The position numbers were made by a program, and so were the translations under genes. A DNA stretch of 64,000 nt from Erysipelotrichaceae bacterium (GTDB lineage Bacteria; Bacillota_I; Bacilli_A; RFN20; CAG-826). Shown here piece after piece: positions 8,732-16,206 of the stretch. The DNA lies in NCBI GenBank assembly GCA_015059065.1, contig SVBE01000005.1, forward strand, positions 19,064 through 83,063, given 5' to 3'. The notes beneath the pieces were generated by a model. It was given only the letters and a program-made list of their open reading frames with translations, was not told the origin of the DNA and made no database searches. How positions within the stretch are numbered: position 1 is the stretch's first letter; every line of letters starts with the position of its first letter.

Positions 8732-9730
8732 TTAAAAATTGGTCTCTTTCATCCAGTTAATAGTATCGATGAGAGACTCTTTTATCGATAATGGTTGATA
8801 GCCGGTTAATGAAGTGATTTTATCGTGACTATAATTCGAATTCTGCGATAAACAATCCATCGAAAAACCTGTAAATAGTGGTTTTTTATGCGCAATTCTG
8901 GCAGATAATTCAATAAACGGGGAGATTAATTTGATGAGCCAATGAGGAATCGTGAAGTTAACTTTTCTCGCTCCAGAAAGCTCGCTTGATAGCCCCATTA
9001 AATCCTTCACAGAGATATATTCTCCTGACAATATATAACTTTCCTTATTTTGTCCTTTTTCAATGAGGTCCACAATTCCTTTTGCGACATCTCTTACGTC
9101 GACAATATCATAACCACCTTTAGTGATCGCTGGTAGTTTGTTCGTTATCGCTTTTTTAATCGCGATGTTTATTGGGGCTCCAAAAGGATCGTTTGGTCCC
9201 ATGATGGCAGAAGGGCAGACGATGATTACTTCAAAATCTTTATTTGCTTGGTCTAATACATAATTGTTAGATATCGCTTTGCTTTTGGAATATACACCGA
9301 TGACTTTATCTTCATCATATCGCTCTTGCTCATAGATTGGCTCATTGCCTTTTCTTCTTGAGATTGCGTCCACGCTGGAGACATATATCATCTTTTTAAA
9401 ACCAAACTTTTTAGCGAGATCAGTAATAATCTTAGTTCCATCAACATTGATTTTCATCGTTAACGGATCATTAGACTTATATACAGATATTCTTCCAGCC
9501 GCGTGAATTAATATTTTTTCTTCATCTGTTTTATAGGAAAGAAACTTCTTAACATCATCTTCGTTTAAGATATTTCCTTCGATATATGCAATATTCCCTG
9601 GTATATCTCTATGGTTGTCATTGGGCAAAACAAAACCGACGATTCTTGCATCAGGTTCTTTTGTTAGCAAATAGGAAATGATGTTTCTTCCTAAAAAGCC
9701 AGTTATTCCCGTTATAAAGTATGTTTTCAT
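8732..9730 (-). CDS. NAD(P)-dependent epimerase/dehydratase (extended SDR)
   Basis: The 332-residue protein starts with the nucleotide-binding glycine motif TGITGFLGRNI and has the SDR catalytic YSKSK motif near residue 145, followed by the CPSAIMGP block of extended SDRs acting on sugar nucleotides or dihydroflavonol-like substrates. The substrate cannot be read from sequence. The track start is a GTG one codon upstream; I prefer the ATG at 9730. A TATAAT box on the minus strand (9743-9738) ends 7 bases before this ATG and no ribosome binding site is visible, so the mRNA is probably leaderless. It converges on the EFR1 gene and diverges from tRNA-Gly. Confidence 0.85.
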   Translation of the reverse strand: MKTYFITGITGFLGRNIISYLLTKEPDARIVGFVLPNDNHRDIPGNIAYIEGNILNEDDVKKFLSYKTDEEKILIHAAGRISVYKSNDPLTMKINVDGTKIITDLAKKFGFKKMIYVSSVDAISRRKGNEPIYEQERYDEDKVIGVYSKSKAISNNYVLDQANKDFEVIIVCPSAIMGPNDPFGAPINIAIKKAITNKLPAITKGGYDIVDVRDVAKGIVDLIEKGQNKESYILSGEYISVKDLMGLSSELSGARKVNFTIPHWLIKLISPFIELSARIAHKKPLFTGFSMDCLSQNSNYSHDKITSLTGYQPLSIKESLIDTINWMKETNF

Positions 9731-9737
9731 CACACTT

Positions 9738-9758
9738 ATTATAATATGTTGCTATAAT
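9738..9758. promoter_or_regulatory. Divergent -10 boxes between the epimerase and tRNA-Gly
   Basis: ATTATA (minus-strand TATAAT, 9738-9743) serves the epimerase and TATAAT (9753-9758) serves tRNA-Gly, 10 bases before its first base. The two promoters must overlap almost completely. Confidence 0.55.
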
Positions 9759-9768
9759 AATTGCACAC

Positions 9769-9842
9769 GCACCGATAGTTTAGTGGTAGAACTTCAGCTT
9801 CCCAAGCTGATCGTGCGGGTCCGATTCCCGTTCGGTGCTCCA
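9769..9842 (+). tRNA. tRNA-Gly (CCC anticodon)
   Basis: The 74-base cloverleaf has acceptor GCACCGA/TCGGTGC, anticodon stem TCAGC/GCTGA with loop TTCCCAA (anticodon CCC), T-loop GGTCCGATTCC, discriminator T and an encoded CCA. Confidence 0.95.
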
Positions 9843-9853
9843 TTTGAATGAAA

Positions 9854-9879
9854 ATTCCCCTCATCACTGGGGATTTTTT
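9854..9879 (+). terminator. Terminator of tRNA-Gly
   Basis: CCCC/GGGG with flanking A-T pairs, an 8-base loop and six Ts. The -10 box of the next gene (TATAAT at 9883) begins immediately after the T-tract. Confidence 0.75.
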
Positions 9880-9899
9880 ATGTATAATTGGTATTAGAT

Positions 9900-10577
9900 A
9901 TGAAGAAAGATATAGTCCTCAAGGTTATTGCCCTCATCGCGAATCTTTTTCTTTTCGTGAATAGCGTGGTCATCTGTATTAACGCTCCGATTAATGGATA
10001 TCAATTTGGTAATCTCCATGTTCCTGGTGGTGATCCATCTTACTTCAGATATTTCACCAACCTTAGCAATTTATATACAGGTATCGTTTCTTTTATCATT
10101 TTCATCTATTTAATTAAGAACTTTAAAAAAGATTTCTATTTACCAAAATGGCTACGCATATTAGAACTTACAGGTGTAACTAGTTTGATGCTCACATTCC
10201 TCACGGTCATTTTATTCCTTGTGCCAACTTATGTCGCTAAAGGGAATAGTTTCTGGGATATGTATCTCTATGATATGTTCTTCTTCCATTTCTTTAATCC
10301 ATTGGTGGCTTTATTCATCTTCTTGGTGTTAATAAAAGGAGACAAGCTCACATGGAAAGAAGCTTTATTTGGAATGATTCCAATGGTGTTATATGCAATC
10401 TTCTATACGATATTTGTTCTGACAGGTGGAGAAGATTTCTATGGTTTCACCTTTGGAGGGAAATTCTGGTTACTACCTATTGTCTTACCAGTGATGCTTG
10501 GAGCAACATATCTCATCAGTTTCCTCTCATCGTTTTTATATAATAAAATAAGAATAAAGAAGACAATCATTAATTGA
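9900..10577 (+). CDS. Pr6Pr-like six-helix membrane protein, copy 1
   Basis: The track start is a TTG at 9888; I use the ATG at 9900 (225 residues) because TATAAT at 9883-9888 ends 11 bases before it and there is no ribosome binding site. Six hydrophobic helices are visible. The conserved blocks YFTNLSNLY and FFFHFFNPLVALF match the Pr6Pr family of small bacterial membrane proteins, whose function is not established. The protein is clearly paralogous to the next gene (shared blocks PKWLRILELTG and MLTFLTVILFLVPT), showing a tandem duplication. A small hairpin separates the two copies. Confidence 0.8.
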   Translation: MKKDIVLKVIALIANLFLFVNSVVICINAPINGYQFGNLHVPGGDPSYFRYFTNLSNLYTGIVSFIIFIYLIKNFKKDFYLPKWLRILELTGVTSLMLTFLTVILFLVPTYVAKGNSFWDMYLYDMFFFHFFNPLVALFIFLVLIKGDKLTWKEALFGMIPMVLYAIFYTIFVLTGGEDFYGFTFGGKFWLLPIVLPVMLGATYLISFLSSFLYNKIRIKKTIIN

Positions 10578-10585
10578 AACTAGTT

Positions 10586-10608
10586 ATCCCCTTAATCGGG
10601 GATTTCTT
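10586..10608 (+). terminator. Short terminator between the two Pr6Pr-like genes
   Basis: ATCCCC/GGGGAT with a 6-base loop is followed by a short interrupted T-tract that runs straight into the TATAAT box (10608-10613) of the second copy. Confidence 0.55.
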
Positions 10609-10622
10609 ATATAATTGTTTTA

Positions 10623-11270
10623 ATGAAAAAAGAATTGATTATCAAAATCATTGGGCTAATTATTAATCTTTTCCTTTTTGTGAGTAGCTTGGTTGTCTTT
10701 TTTAGAATCATCTTTGCTCCAGAAGGGAATTTAAGATATTTTCAGCAGTTTACTAATCTGAGCAATATCTATATGGGGATTGTCTCTTTTATCATCTTTA
10801 TATTGACCCTAATTCATTTTAAAAAAGATTATGTGCTACCAAAGTGGCTTAGAATTCTTGAATTATCAGGAGTGACCGGAGTGATGCTCACATTCCTTAC
10901 AGTGATTTTATTCCTTGTCCCAACACAGGTGAGGAGTTGGACTGATTTTTATAATATGTATAAAAACGATATGTTCTTCTTTCATTTCCTTAATCCCTTA
11001 TTAGCGTTTTTCACTTTTCTTTTCTTTGTTAAAGGTGATAGGCTCAACCGGAAAGAAGATTTCTTGGGGATGGTACCGATGGTTATTTATTCCATCTTTT
11101 ATGTAATCTTTGTCCTCACTCATACGTGGAGAGATTTTTATGGATTTACTTTTGGTGGAAAATATTGGGCGATGCCATTATCTTTATTAGTGATGTATGC
11201 TGCAGCATATTTGATTAGTTTTTTCACTTCAATTATTTATAATAAGATTAGCTATAAAAAGGAGAAGTAA
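10623..11270 (+). CDS. Pr6Pr-like six-helix membrane protein, copy 2
   Basis: This 215-residue protein has six predicted membrane helices and the same YFTNLSN-like (QFTNLSNIYMG) and FFFHFLNPLLAFF signature blocks as its upstream neighbour. The two proteins align along their whole length, with the main difference being an insertion in the first extracellular loop of copy 1. TATAAT at 10608-10613 ends 9 bases before the ATG with no Shine-Dalgarno site, so it is probably leaderless. The next small gene begins one base after its stop codon and takes its ribosome binding site (AAAGGAGAAG) from the end of this gene, so the two are an operon. Function unknown. Confidence 0.8.
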   Translation: MKKELIIKIIGLIINLFLFVSSLVVFFRIIFAPEGNLRYFQQFTNLSNIYMGIVSFIIFILTLIHFKKDYVLPKWLRILELSGVTGVMLTFLTVILFLVPTQVRSWTDFYNMYKNDMFFFHFLNPLLAFFTFLFFVKGDRLNRKEDFLGMVPMVIYSIFYVIFVLTHTWRDFYGFTFGGKYWAMPLSLLVMYAAAYLISFFTSIIYNKISYKKEK

Positions 11271-11271
11271 G

Positions 11272-11478
11272 ATGGATTGGTCACAAACAAAAAGAGTAGT
11301 GTTAATGATTGTATTTGCGGTATTATGCCTCGGCTTAATCGTCGGCGGTATTATTATGTTTGTGAAATTCCCTGAACAAATTATATATGGTCTACTTTTC
11401 CTATTAGGGGCTTCTATTTGTTTATTCCTCTCTCTATTTAATCTTCCAATTAAAGAGAAGACTAATCGTGGGAGATAG
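11272..11478 (+). CDS. Small two-helix membrane protein
   Basis: The 68-residue protein has two hydrophobic helices (about 10-30 and 37-57) joined by a short loop and ends in a basic tail. The strong ribosome binding site AAAGGAG lies inside the end of the preceding gene, 1 base upstream of which it begins, so translation is likely coupled. I recognise no family. Its last 17 bases overlap the end of the convergent YunG-like gene, which limits the freedom of both C-termini. Confidence 0.65.
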   Translation: MDWSQTKRVVLMIVFAVLCLGLIVGGIIMFVKFPEQIIYGLLFLLGASICLFLSLFNLPIKEKTNRGR

Positions 11479-11908
11479 TATTTATTTTTTCTAATAGTTT
11501 ATCTTTTAGATAAATATAGCGTTGTTTCTTTTCTTCTTTATTGAAGTGGTTTTCTCTATTTTGTAAGACGACGTGTTCGTAATCTAGCTTTTGGTCATGG
11601 AATTGCTCTGAAGTTAAGTCAAAAACCACATCGCCAATTATATTGAAGCAGTGGAAGTTGCCGTCTTTTAAGGGCACTCCAAAAACTTCTCCTCCAAAGA
11701 TGTCTTGAACAAGAAAGGCAGTAATTGAGCATTGACCGCATGTCTTATTGTCTTTTGACCAGTTATCTCTCATCCTCGGCGCGCAACTATATTCACACCA
11801 AATATCTGACAATAAATCATAGAGGTGACGTTGATCTTTGATTTTAATAAAGTCTTTGTTAATTGGTGAAATAGGTTTGCTTTCATTACCATAAAACTGA
11901 TATTTCAT
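11462..11908 (-). CDS. YunG-like protein of unknown function
   Basis: The 148-residue soluble protein has the conserved spine of the YunG family: a region around residues 33-50 with CAPRMRDNW, then GQCSITAFLVQDIFGGEVF and a late FDLTSEQF block. Its Cys and His residues (CGQCS, NFHCFN) give it a cysteine-hydrolase look, but no activity is established for the family. The ATG at 11908 has no ribosome binding site; TATGAT lies about 6 bases upstream on the minus strand, again suggesting a leaderless start. Its 3' end overlaps the convergent small membrane gene by 17 bases. Confidence 0.7.
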   Translation of the reverse strand: MKYQFYGNESKPISPINKDFIKIKDQRHLYDLLSDIWCEYSCAPRMRDNWSKDNKTCGQCSITAFLVQDIFGGEVFGVPLKDGNFHCFNIIGDVVFDLTSEQFHDQKLDYEHVVLQNRENHFNKEEKKQRYIYLKDKLLEKINTISHD

Positions 11909-11987
11909 ATAATAATCATAACAACAAATAATATTGATTTCTCATGATATTTCTATTGGAAGGTTATTTGCTATAATTGTAGTTAGA

Positions 11988-13064
11988 ATGGCAAAAGAAA
12001 TAGATTACCAAGTCACTGATTTAGTCGAATTCGATGGATATGGGAGTTTGCATCTTCTCAATCTCCTCACCAAGGATTTTTTAGATATGGGCTATGAACT
12101 CACCGATGTGGTGGAGGTTTCTTTTTTAGATAAAAAGATAATGATGCCAGTCGTGAAAGATTTCAATTACATCGATCTTGGATATGATGGTTTGACTTTA
12201 TCCAATATGGAAGCGAATTATATCAAGTTGATTTCTTTTGGTGATTTATTTGTCCAAAAATATGGTCTAGCAGAACCAGATGATAGCGGTTCTCATCCTT
12301 GGAAATTAAAAGAGGGCTTATCTTTCCCTATCAATATTCATATCAAATTACATCAAAAATATGGTTATAAAAAAGAATATGAAATACTCAGTTTAGATAG
12401 AACGAATAATCGAGGGGATTATGACTATTTCTCTGATTATCAATTCGCGAACTTTAGAGAAGTAGAGTCCTCAAAATTAAAAGAGCATATTCTCTATCGC
12501 GCTTCTTCTCCTATTGACCCCCAGTTAAAAAGACATTTAATCGTCGATAAAGCAATGGAAGAAGCAGGGATTAAAACGATTATTAATGTCGTTAACCATG
12601 GCGATTTAGCCAAACAGTTTTATGGATATGAAAACACTTATTATTCGAAACAGAATATTTTGTTTGCCCCTGCCCCTATATATTTCTTCGGTGATCGCTT
12701 TAATTCAGTAGTGGTAAAAATGGTGAAATATATGATTAGCCATGATGGACCATATTTAATTCACTGTTGGGAAGGCAAAGATCGAACTGGCTATTTAGTC
12801 GCGATTTTATTATGCTTAATCGGCGCGAGTAGAGAAGAAATAGTCAAAGATTATATCGAATCATATGTCAATTTCTTTAAGATAAGCAAAGGAAGTGAAA
12901 CTTATTTCCGCATCGCTTTACGCATCTACCACATGATTCAAAAAGGTTTTGGGGTGAATGATTTTTATAATGTAGATTTATCTAAAGAAGCGTATGATTA
13001 TCTAGTGAGGATTGGGTTAGCCAAAGAAGAAATCGACCGGTTAATTGCTATACTCTCAAAATAA
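11988..13064 (+). CDS. Cytosolic tyrosine-type phosphatase with N-terminal accessory domain
   Basis: The track ORF starts at 11934, but the ATG at 11988 (MAKEIDYQ, 358 residues) follows a TATAAT (11972-11977) by 10 bases and fits family ends better. The C-terminal half has the Cys-phosphatase signature HCWEGKDRTG (catalytic Cys near residue 259, Arg at +6) and the upstream FREV...LYRASSPID block typical of the atypical tyrosine/inositol-phosphate phosphatases of Clostridia-like bacteria. The first 130 residues resemble the beta-barrel domain that precedes the phosphatase in these proteins. Many relatives are secreted; this one has no signal peptide, so it should act in the cytoplasm. The substrate is unknown. 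tRNA-Arg starts 5 bases after its stop. Confidence 0.82.
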   Translation: MAKEIDYQVTDLVEFDGYGSLHLLNLLTKDFLDMGYELTDVVEVSFLDKKIMMPVVKDFNYIDLGYDGLTLSNMEANYIKLISFGDLFVQKYGLAEPDDSGSHPWKLKEGLSFPINIHIKLHQKYGYKKEYEILSLDRTNNRGDYDYFSDYQFANFREVESSKLKEHILYRASSPIDPQLKRHLIVDKAMEEAGIKTIINVVNHGDLAKQFYGYENTYYSKQNILFAPAPIYFFGDRFNSVVVKMVKYMISHDGPYLIHCWEGKDRTGYLVAILLCLIGASREEIVKDYIESYVNFFKISKGSETYFRIALRIYHMIQKGFGVNDFYNVDLSKEAYDYLVRIGLAKEEIDRLIAILSK

Positions 13065-13069
13065 TATAC

Positions 13070-13146
13070 GCCCCTATAATTCAACTGGATAGAATGTCAG
13101 ACTTCGAATCTGAAAGTTGTGGGTTCGAGTCCTACTGGGGGCGCCA
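13070..13146 (+). tRNA. tRNA-Arg (TCG anticodon)
   Basis: The 77-base cloverleaf has acceptor GCCCCTA/TGGGGGC, anticodon stem TCAGA/TCTGA with loop CTTCGAA (anticodon TCG), T-loop GGTTCGAGTCC, discriminator G and an encoded CCA. Confidence 0.95.
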
Positions 13147-13158
13147 TTAGAGATAAGT

Positions 13159-13188
13159 ATAGCTGATACGAAAGTATTGGCTATTTTT
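13159..13188 (+). terminator. Terminator of tRNA-Arg
   Basis: An 11-bp stem with wobble pairs, ATAGCTGATAC/GTATTGGCTAT, closes on a GAAA tetraloop and is followed by a T-rich tail. Confidence 0.8.
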
Positions 13189-13214
13189 CTTTTAAAAATC
13201 TTAATTATTAAAAC

Positions 13215-13278
13215 GGGTCAGTTTAGTTTAAAAATATGGGTCAGTTTTATTGACAAATATGGGTCAGTTTATTAAAAT
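13215..13278 (+). promoter_or_regulatory. Promoter with three 23-bp-spaced GGGTCAGTTT repeats
   Basis: GGGTCAGTTT occurs at 13215, 13238 and 13261, a constant period of 23 bases. A good promoter, TTGACA (13250-13255), 17 bases, TAAAAT (13273-13278), is interleaved with them: the third repeat fills the spacer and the second ends 3 bases before the -35. Repeated binding sites on a core promoter suggest a repressor array. Confidence 0.65.
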
Positions 13279-13310
13279 GTACGTGGACGATATAGAGGAG
13301 TTGTGATGCT

Positions 13311-14600
13311 ATGAAGAAAATAACTAATGATTCTACATACAAAGCAAGAATAGTTGATGAACTAGTAAAAAGAGATTTGAGAATATTCGGTGCTATTTGT
13401 ATTGAAGGGCCTAAATGGTGTGGAAAAACTTGGACATCATCGCATCATGCTAATAGCGAGTTTCTTGTTGGAGATCCAAGTGGTAATTTTTCTAATAGAA
13501 TGCTTGCTGAACTTGAACCTTATACCGTTTTAAAAGGAGATGCTCCTCGCTTAATTGATGAATGGCAAGAAGTTCCAGCATTATGGGATGCAACAAGAGC
13601 TTTTGTTGATGAAAGTGGTAGTAAGGGTCAAATAATTTTAACTGGATCATCAACGCCAGTTAATAAAGGTGTTTTGCATAGTGGTACAGGAAGAATTAAA
13701 AGTATTAGAATGAATACAATGTCATTATATGAATCTGGTGATTCAAGCGGGATTATTTCTTTAAAGGATTTATGTGAAAATAAATTTGAATCAAAAGTGT
13801 TAGAAGAAACAAATCTTGAAAAATTAGCCTATTTAATTGTTAGAGGTGGATGGCCTGGAAATATTGGTGTTAGTGTAAATGATTGTGATGAATTAGCTTT
13901 AGGATACATGGAGAATGTTGCCAAAATAGATTTAAAACAATTAGATAAAGATATTGATTATAATGAGCATAAAGCAAAGCTTATTTTAAAATCACTTGCT
14001 AGAAACGAATCAACAGCTGTTTCTAATCAAAGTATTTTAAATGACATAATAGAAAATGATAATTCATCCATTAGCAAAAATACTTTATCCAAATATTTAG
14101 ATGCGTTTAATAGAATGTTTTTATTTAACAATCAAGAACCCTTTTCATCAAACATAAGATCTTCATTACGTGTTAAACAAATGGAAAAAAGACATTTTTC
14201 TGATCCCGCAATGGCATGTGCAATGCTTAAATTAACTCCAAAGAAAATGATGAATGATTTAAAAACTTTTGGTTTTATGTTTGAAGCAATGGTTGAAAGA
14301 GATTTGTCTATATACGCTCAAGCTATAAACGCCAAATTATTTCACTACCAAGATTATAAAAACAATGAAATTGATGCAGTTATAGAACTTGATGATGGCA
14401 ATTGGTGTGCCATAGAAATAAAATTAGGATTAAACAAAGTAGAAGAAGGCTCAAGCAATTTAATCAAAGTATGCAAAGACATAGTTGATAATGGTGGTAA
14501 AGAGCCTATGATGAAATGCGTTATTTATGGTGTTGGTAATATGGCATATAAAAATACTGATGGAGTTTATATTATCCCGATAACTGCATTAAAAAATTAA
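13311..14600 (+). CDS. AAA-family ATPase with C-terminal DUF4143-type domain
   Basis: The 429-residue protein has an unusual P-loop, GPKWCGKT at residues 33-40, a Walker B-like LIDEWQEVPALWDATR near 83, a sensor-like ILTGSSTPV near 110, and a C-terminal part that ends in a nuclease-like fold signature (NEIDAVIEL...WCAIEIKLG) as in the DUF4143 group. These ATPases are common, mobile, accessory genes in gut bacteria; their role is not established. GAGGAG lies 10 bases upstream of the ATG. Codon use is noticeably more T- and A-ending than in neighbours such as the ABC exporter, and the gene stands alone between a tRNA gene and AT-rich spacer, which suggests acquisition next to tRNA-Arg. No att repeat was found. 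Confidence 0.85.
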   Translation: MKKITNDSTYKARIVDELVKRDLRIFGAICIEGPKWCGKTWTSSHHANSEFLVGDPSGNFSNRMLAELEPYTVLKGDAPRLIDEWQEVPALWDATRAFVDESGSKGQIILTGSSTPVNKGVLHSGTGRIKSIRMNTMSLYESGDSSGIISLKDLCENKFESKVLEETNLEKLAYLIVRGGWPGNIGVSVNDCDELALGYMENVAKIDLKQLDKDIDYNEHKAKLILKSLARNESTAVSNQSILNDIIENDNSSISKNTLSKYLDAFNRMFLFNNQEPFSSNIRSSLRVKQMEKRHFSDPAMACAMLKLTPKKMMNDLKTFGFMFEAMVERDLSIYAQAINAKLFHYQDYKNNEIDAVIELDDGNWCAIEIKLGLNKVEEGSSNLIKVCKDIVDNGGKEPMMKCVIYGVGNMAYKNTDGVYIIPITALKN

Positions 14601-14835
14601 TGATACTTATTAACTATATAAAATTTTTGTATAAAACATGCATTGAAAACAGTAAAAATACAACAATCTAATAAAAAGCCATTTCTATTAGTGTTCCAAA
14701 AATCCTATTAGTCCATAAAAAATTTTTTTCAAAACACCGAATTATTTCTTTCAAAATTATCCCTTTTTTATTTAAAAAAGTATTTAAAAATAAAATCGAC
14801 TTAACTATAATCTTTAAATGTAGGAGAAATATCAT

Positions 14836-16023
14836 ATGAAAAAAGCATTATCAGAAAACAAAAAAGTGGCCTTATACACTGTTATCGGTATTGTTTTGAT
14901 GTTAATTTCAGTTATTTTTACTGGAGTTATCGGAATTAGCAAACATGTGCAAGGCTTTAAGGCGACAATTGGTGATTATGGTGCAATTTGGGCACCAGTC
15001 AGCAATATGGGCAAAGCTAAATTCTTATTAATGGGTGCGATTTATTTAGATCTCGCAATCTTATTAGTGAATGTAGTTTATGCCTTACTAAAAAAGAAAC
15101 CACTAAGAATTCTTCCAGCTTTATGTTTAGCTTTAGCGGTTGCCTTCCTTCCATTCTTAGCCTTATTAATCAGATATAACTTATCCCATAAGTCCGCTGA
15201 TACATTAGGCTTAGTCTTCTTAGCAATCTTCGCTGTTATTAACGTTTTAGCGATAATTATGTTCCTCATTGCATTATATAGCCCATTCGCTCAACCAGTA
15301 GCTAAACAAGAAGTGAGAGAAGAAAGAGTCCCACTTCGTCAAGTTGCTACAGGCATCAGTGAAGAAAAAGCTCGTCGTATCATTGAAGAATATTTAGCTG
15401 CCCACGTCGATGAATATCATTCTGAAGAAGAAGAGAAAGTCGAACAAGCAAAAGCTGAAGAGCCAGTCAAAGAAGAGCCAGTCAAAGAAGAACCAGTCAA
15501 AGAAGTCGCTCCTGTTGTTGAAGAAGAACTCGATGACGACAATGATGATGAAGAAAAAGAGGAAGAAGAGATTGAAGTCGTCGATGAAAATGGTCAAATC
15601 ATCAAGATTAAAAGAAAGAAGAGAGTTCATTTTGAAACTCGCTTAAGAAATTCTGAATACGACATCAGACATAAATATTATGATTTACGTGATTACCTCA
15701 AATGGTATGGATTAAATAATAGAATTTCTATTCCAGGTGATACATTCTCTTTAAAGAGAAAGAAATACGCCTTTATCACCATCCAAGGTAAACATATCAA
15801 ATTCTACGCTGCGGTTGATCCAAGCAAATATGAAGATAGTCCAATTCCAGTGGAAGTGGCGACTGCCAAGAGATTTATTGACACACCATGCATGCTTAGA
15901 ATCAAATCTGACTTATCATATCGTAGAGCGAAATTAATCGTTGACGAGATGATGAAAGAAGCGGGATTTGAAAAACCTGAAGGACCAGAGCCGAAAGAAA
16001 CTCAACATCCTGAAAATAAATAA
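14836..16023 (+). CDS. Four-helix membrane protein with acidic linker and C-terminal globular domain
   Basis: The 395-residue protein has four hydrophobic helices at about 10-32, 60-85, 92-112 and 122-146. A long Glu/Lys-rich linker follows (about 190-255), including a tandem EEPVK repeat. The C-terminal domain of about 115 residues (from FETRLRNSEYD to EMMKEAG) contains the blocks RISIPGDTFSLKR, KHIKFYAAVDPSKY and IDTPCMLRIKSD. I recognise this as a widespread but uncharacterised Bacillota domain, often attached to linkers or zinc ribbons. AGGAG lies 10 bases before the ATG and TATAAT at 14806-14811. It is monocistronic. A role at the cytoplasmic face of the membrane is inference. Confidence 0.75.
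   Translation: MKKALSENKKVALYTVIGIVLMLISVIFTGVIGISKHVQGFKATIGDYGAIWAPVSNMGKAKFLLMGAIYLDLAILLVNVVYALLKKKPLRILPALCLALAVAFLPFLALLIRYNLSHKSADTLGLVFLAIFAVINVLAIIMFLIALYSPFAQPVAKQEVREERVPLRQVATGISEEKARRIIEEYLAAHVDEYHSEEEEKVEQAKAEEPVKEEPVKEEPVKEVAPVVEEELDDDNDDEEKEEEEIEVVDENGQIIKIKRKKRVHFETRLRNSEYDIRHKYYDLRDYLKWYGLNNRISIPGDTFSLKRKKYAFITIQGKHIKFYAAVDPSKYEDSPIPVEVATAKRFIDTPCMLRIKSDLSYRRAKLIVDEMMKEAGFEKPEGPEPKETQHPENK
15467..15511 (+). repeat. Three tandem 15-bp repeats (EEPVK) in the linker of a membrane protein
   Basis: The unit GAAGAGCCAGTCAAA is present twice exactly and a third time with one change. It is in frame and encodes the acidic linker EEPVKEEPVKEEPVK. Confidence 0.9.
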
Positions 16024-16045
16024 TTTCATAACTAAAATATTGGTG

Positions 16046-16080
16046 GAAAGATTGGTAATATGCCAATCTTTTCATTTTTA
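16046..16080 (+). terminator. Terminator after the four-helix membrane protein
   Basis: GAAAGATTGG pairs with CCAATCTTTTC across a 7-base loop, with a T-rich tail. Confidence 0.8.
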
Positions 16081-16091
16081 TAAAAATACTC

Positions 16092-16120
16092 TAGTGATGT
16101 ATGCGCATGCATGATATAAT
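16092..16120 (+). promoter_or_regulatory. Promoter of the ABC exporter with palindrome in the spacer
   Basis: TATAAT at 16115-16120 is preceded by the near-perfect palindrome ATGTATGCGCATGCAT (16097-16112) in the spacer, with only a weak -35 match. A palindrome in that position is where a repressor would bind. An 86-base leader with AAAGGAG leads to the first gene. Confidence 0.5.
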
Positions 16121-16206
16121 CAGTTATTATATTTCTTTTTTTATGGTGATTATTTCATCAAAAATAGAGAAATTGGTAGAACCTACATATTTAAAGGAGA
16201 GAATTT

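Noticed and set aside
13215-13270. 23-bp period repeats considered as a CRISPR array or iteron origin
   Set aside because: The repeat core is 10 bases with three copies only, and it overlaps a good promoter; no replication gene is adjacent.
14601-14835. Possible riboswitch or small RNA in the AT-rich spacer
   Set aside because: Only a duplicated CTATTAGT and A/T tracts are visible, with no conserved aptamer core or strong hairpin.
15467-15511. Short tandem repeats considered as a CRISPR array
   Set aside because: Units are only 15 bases, directly adjacent without spacers, in frame and coding.
15394-15646. Two 78-residue ORFs, one per strand, over the acidic linker
   Set aside because: They come from the low-complexity GAA/AAA-rich linker and read as Lys/Ser- or Phe/Leu-rich junk.
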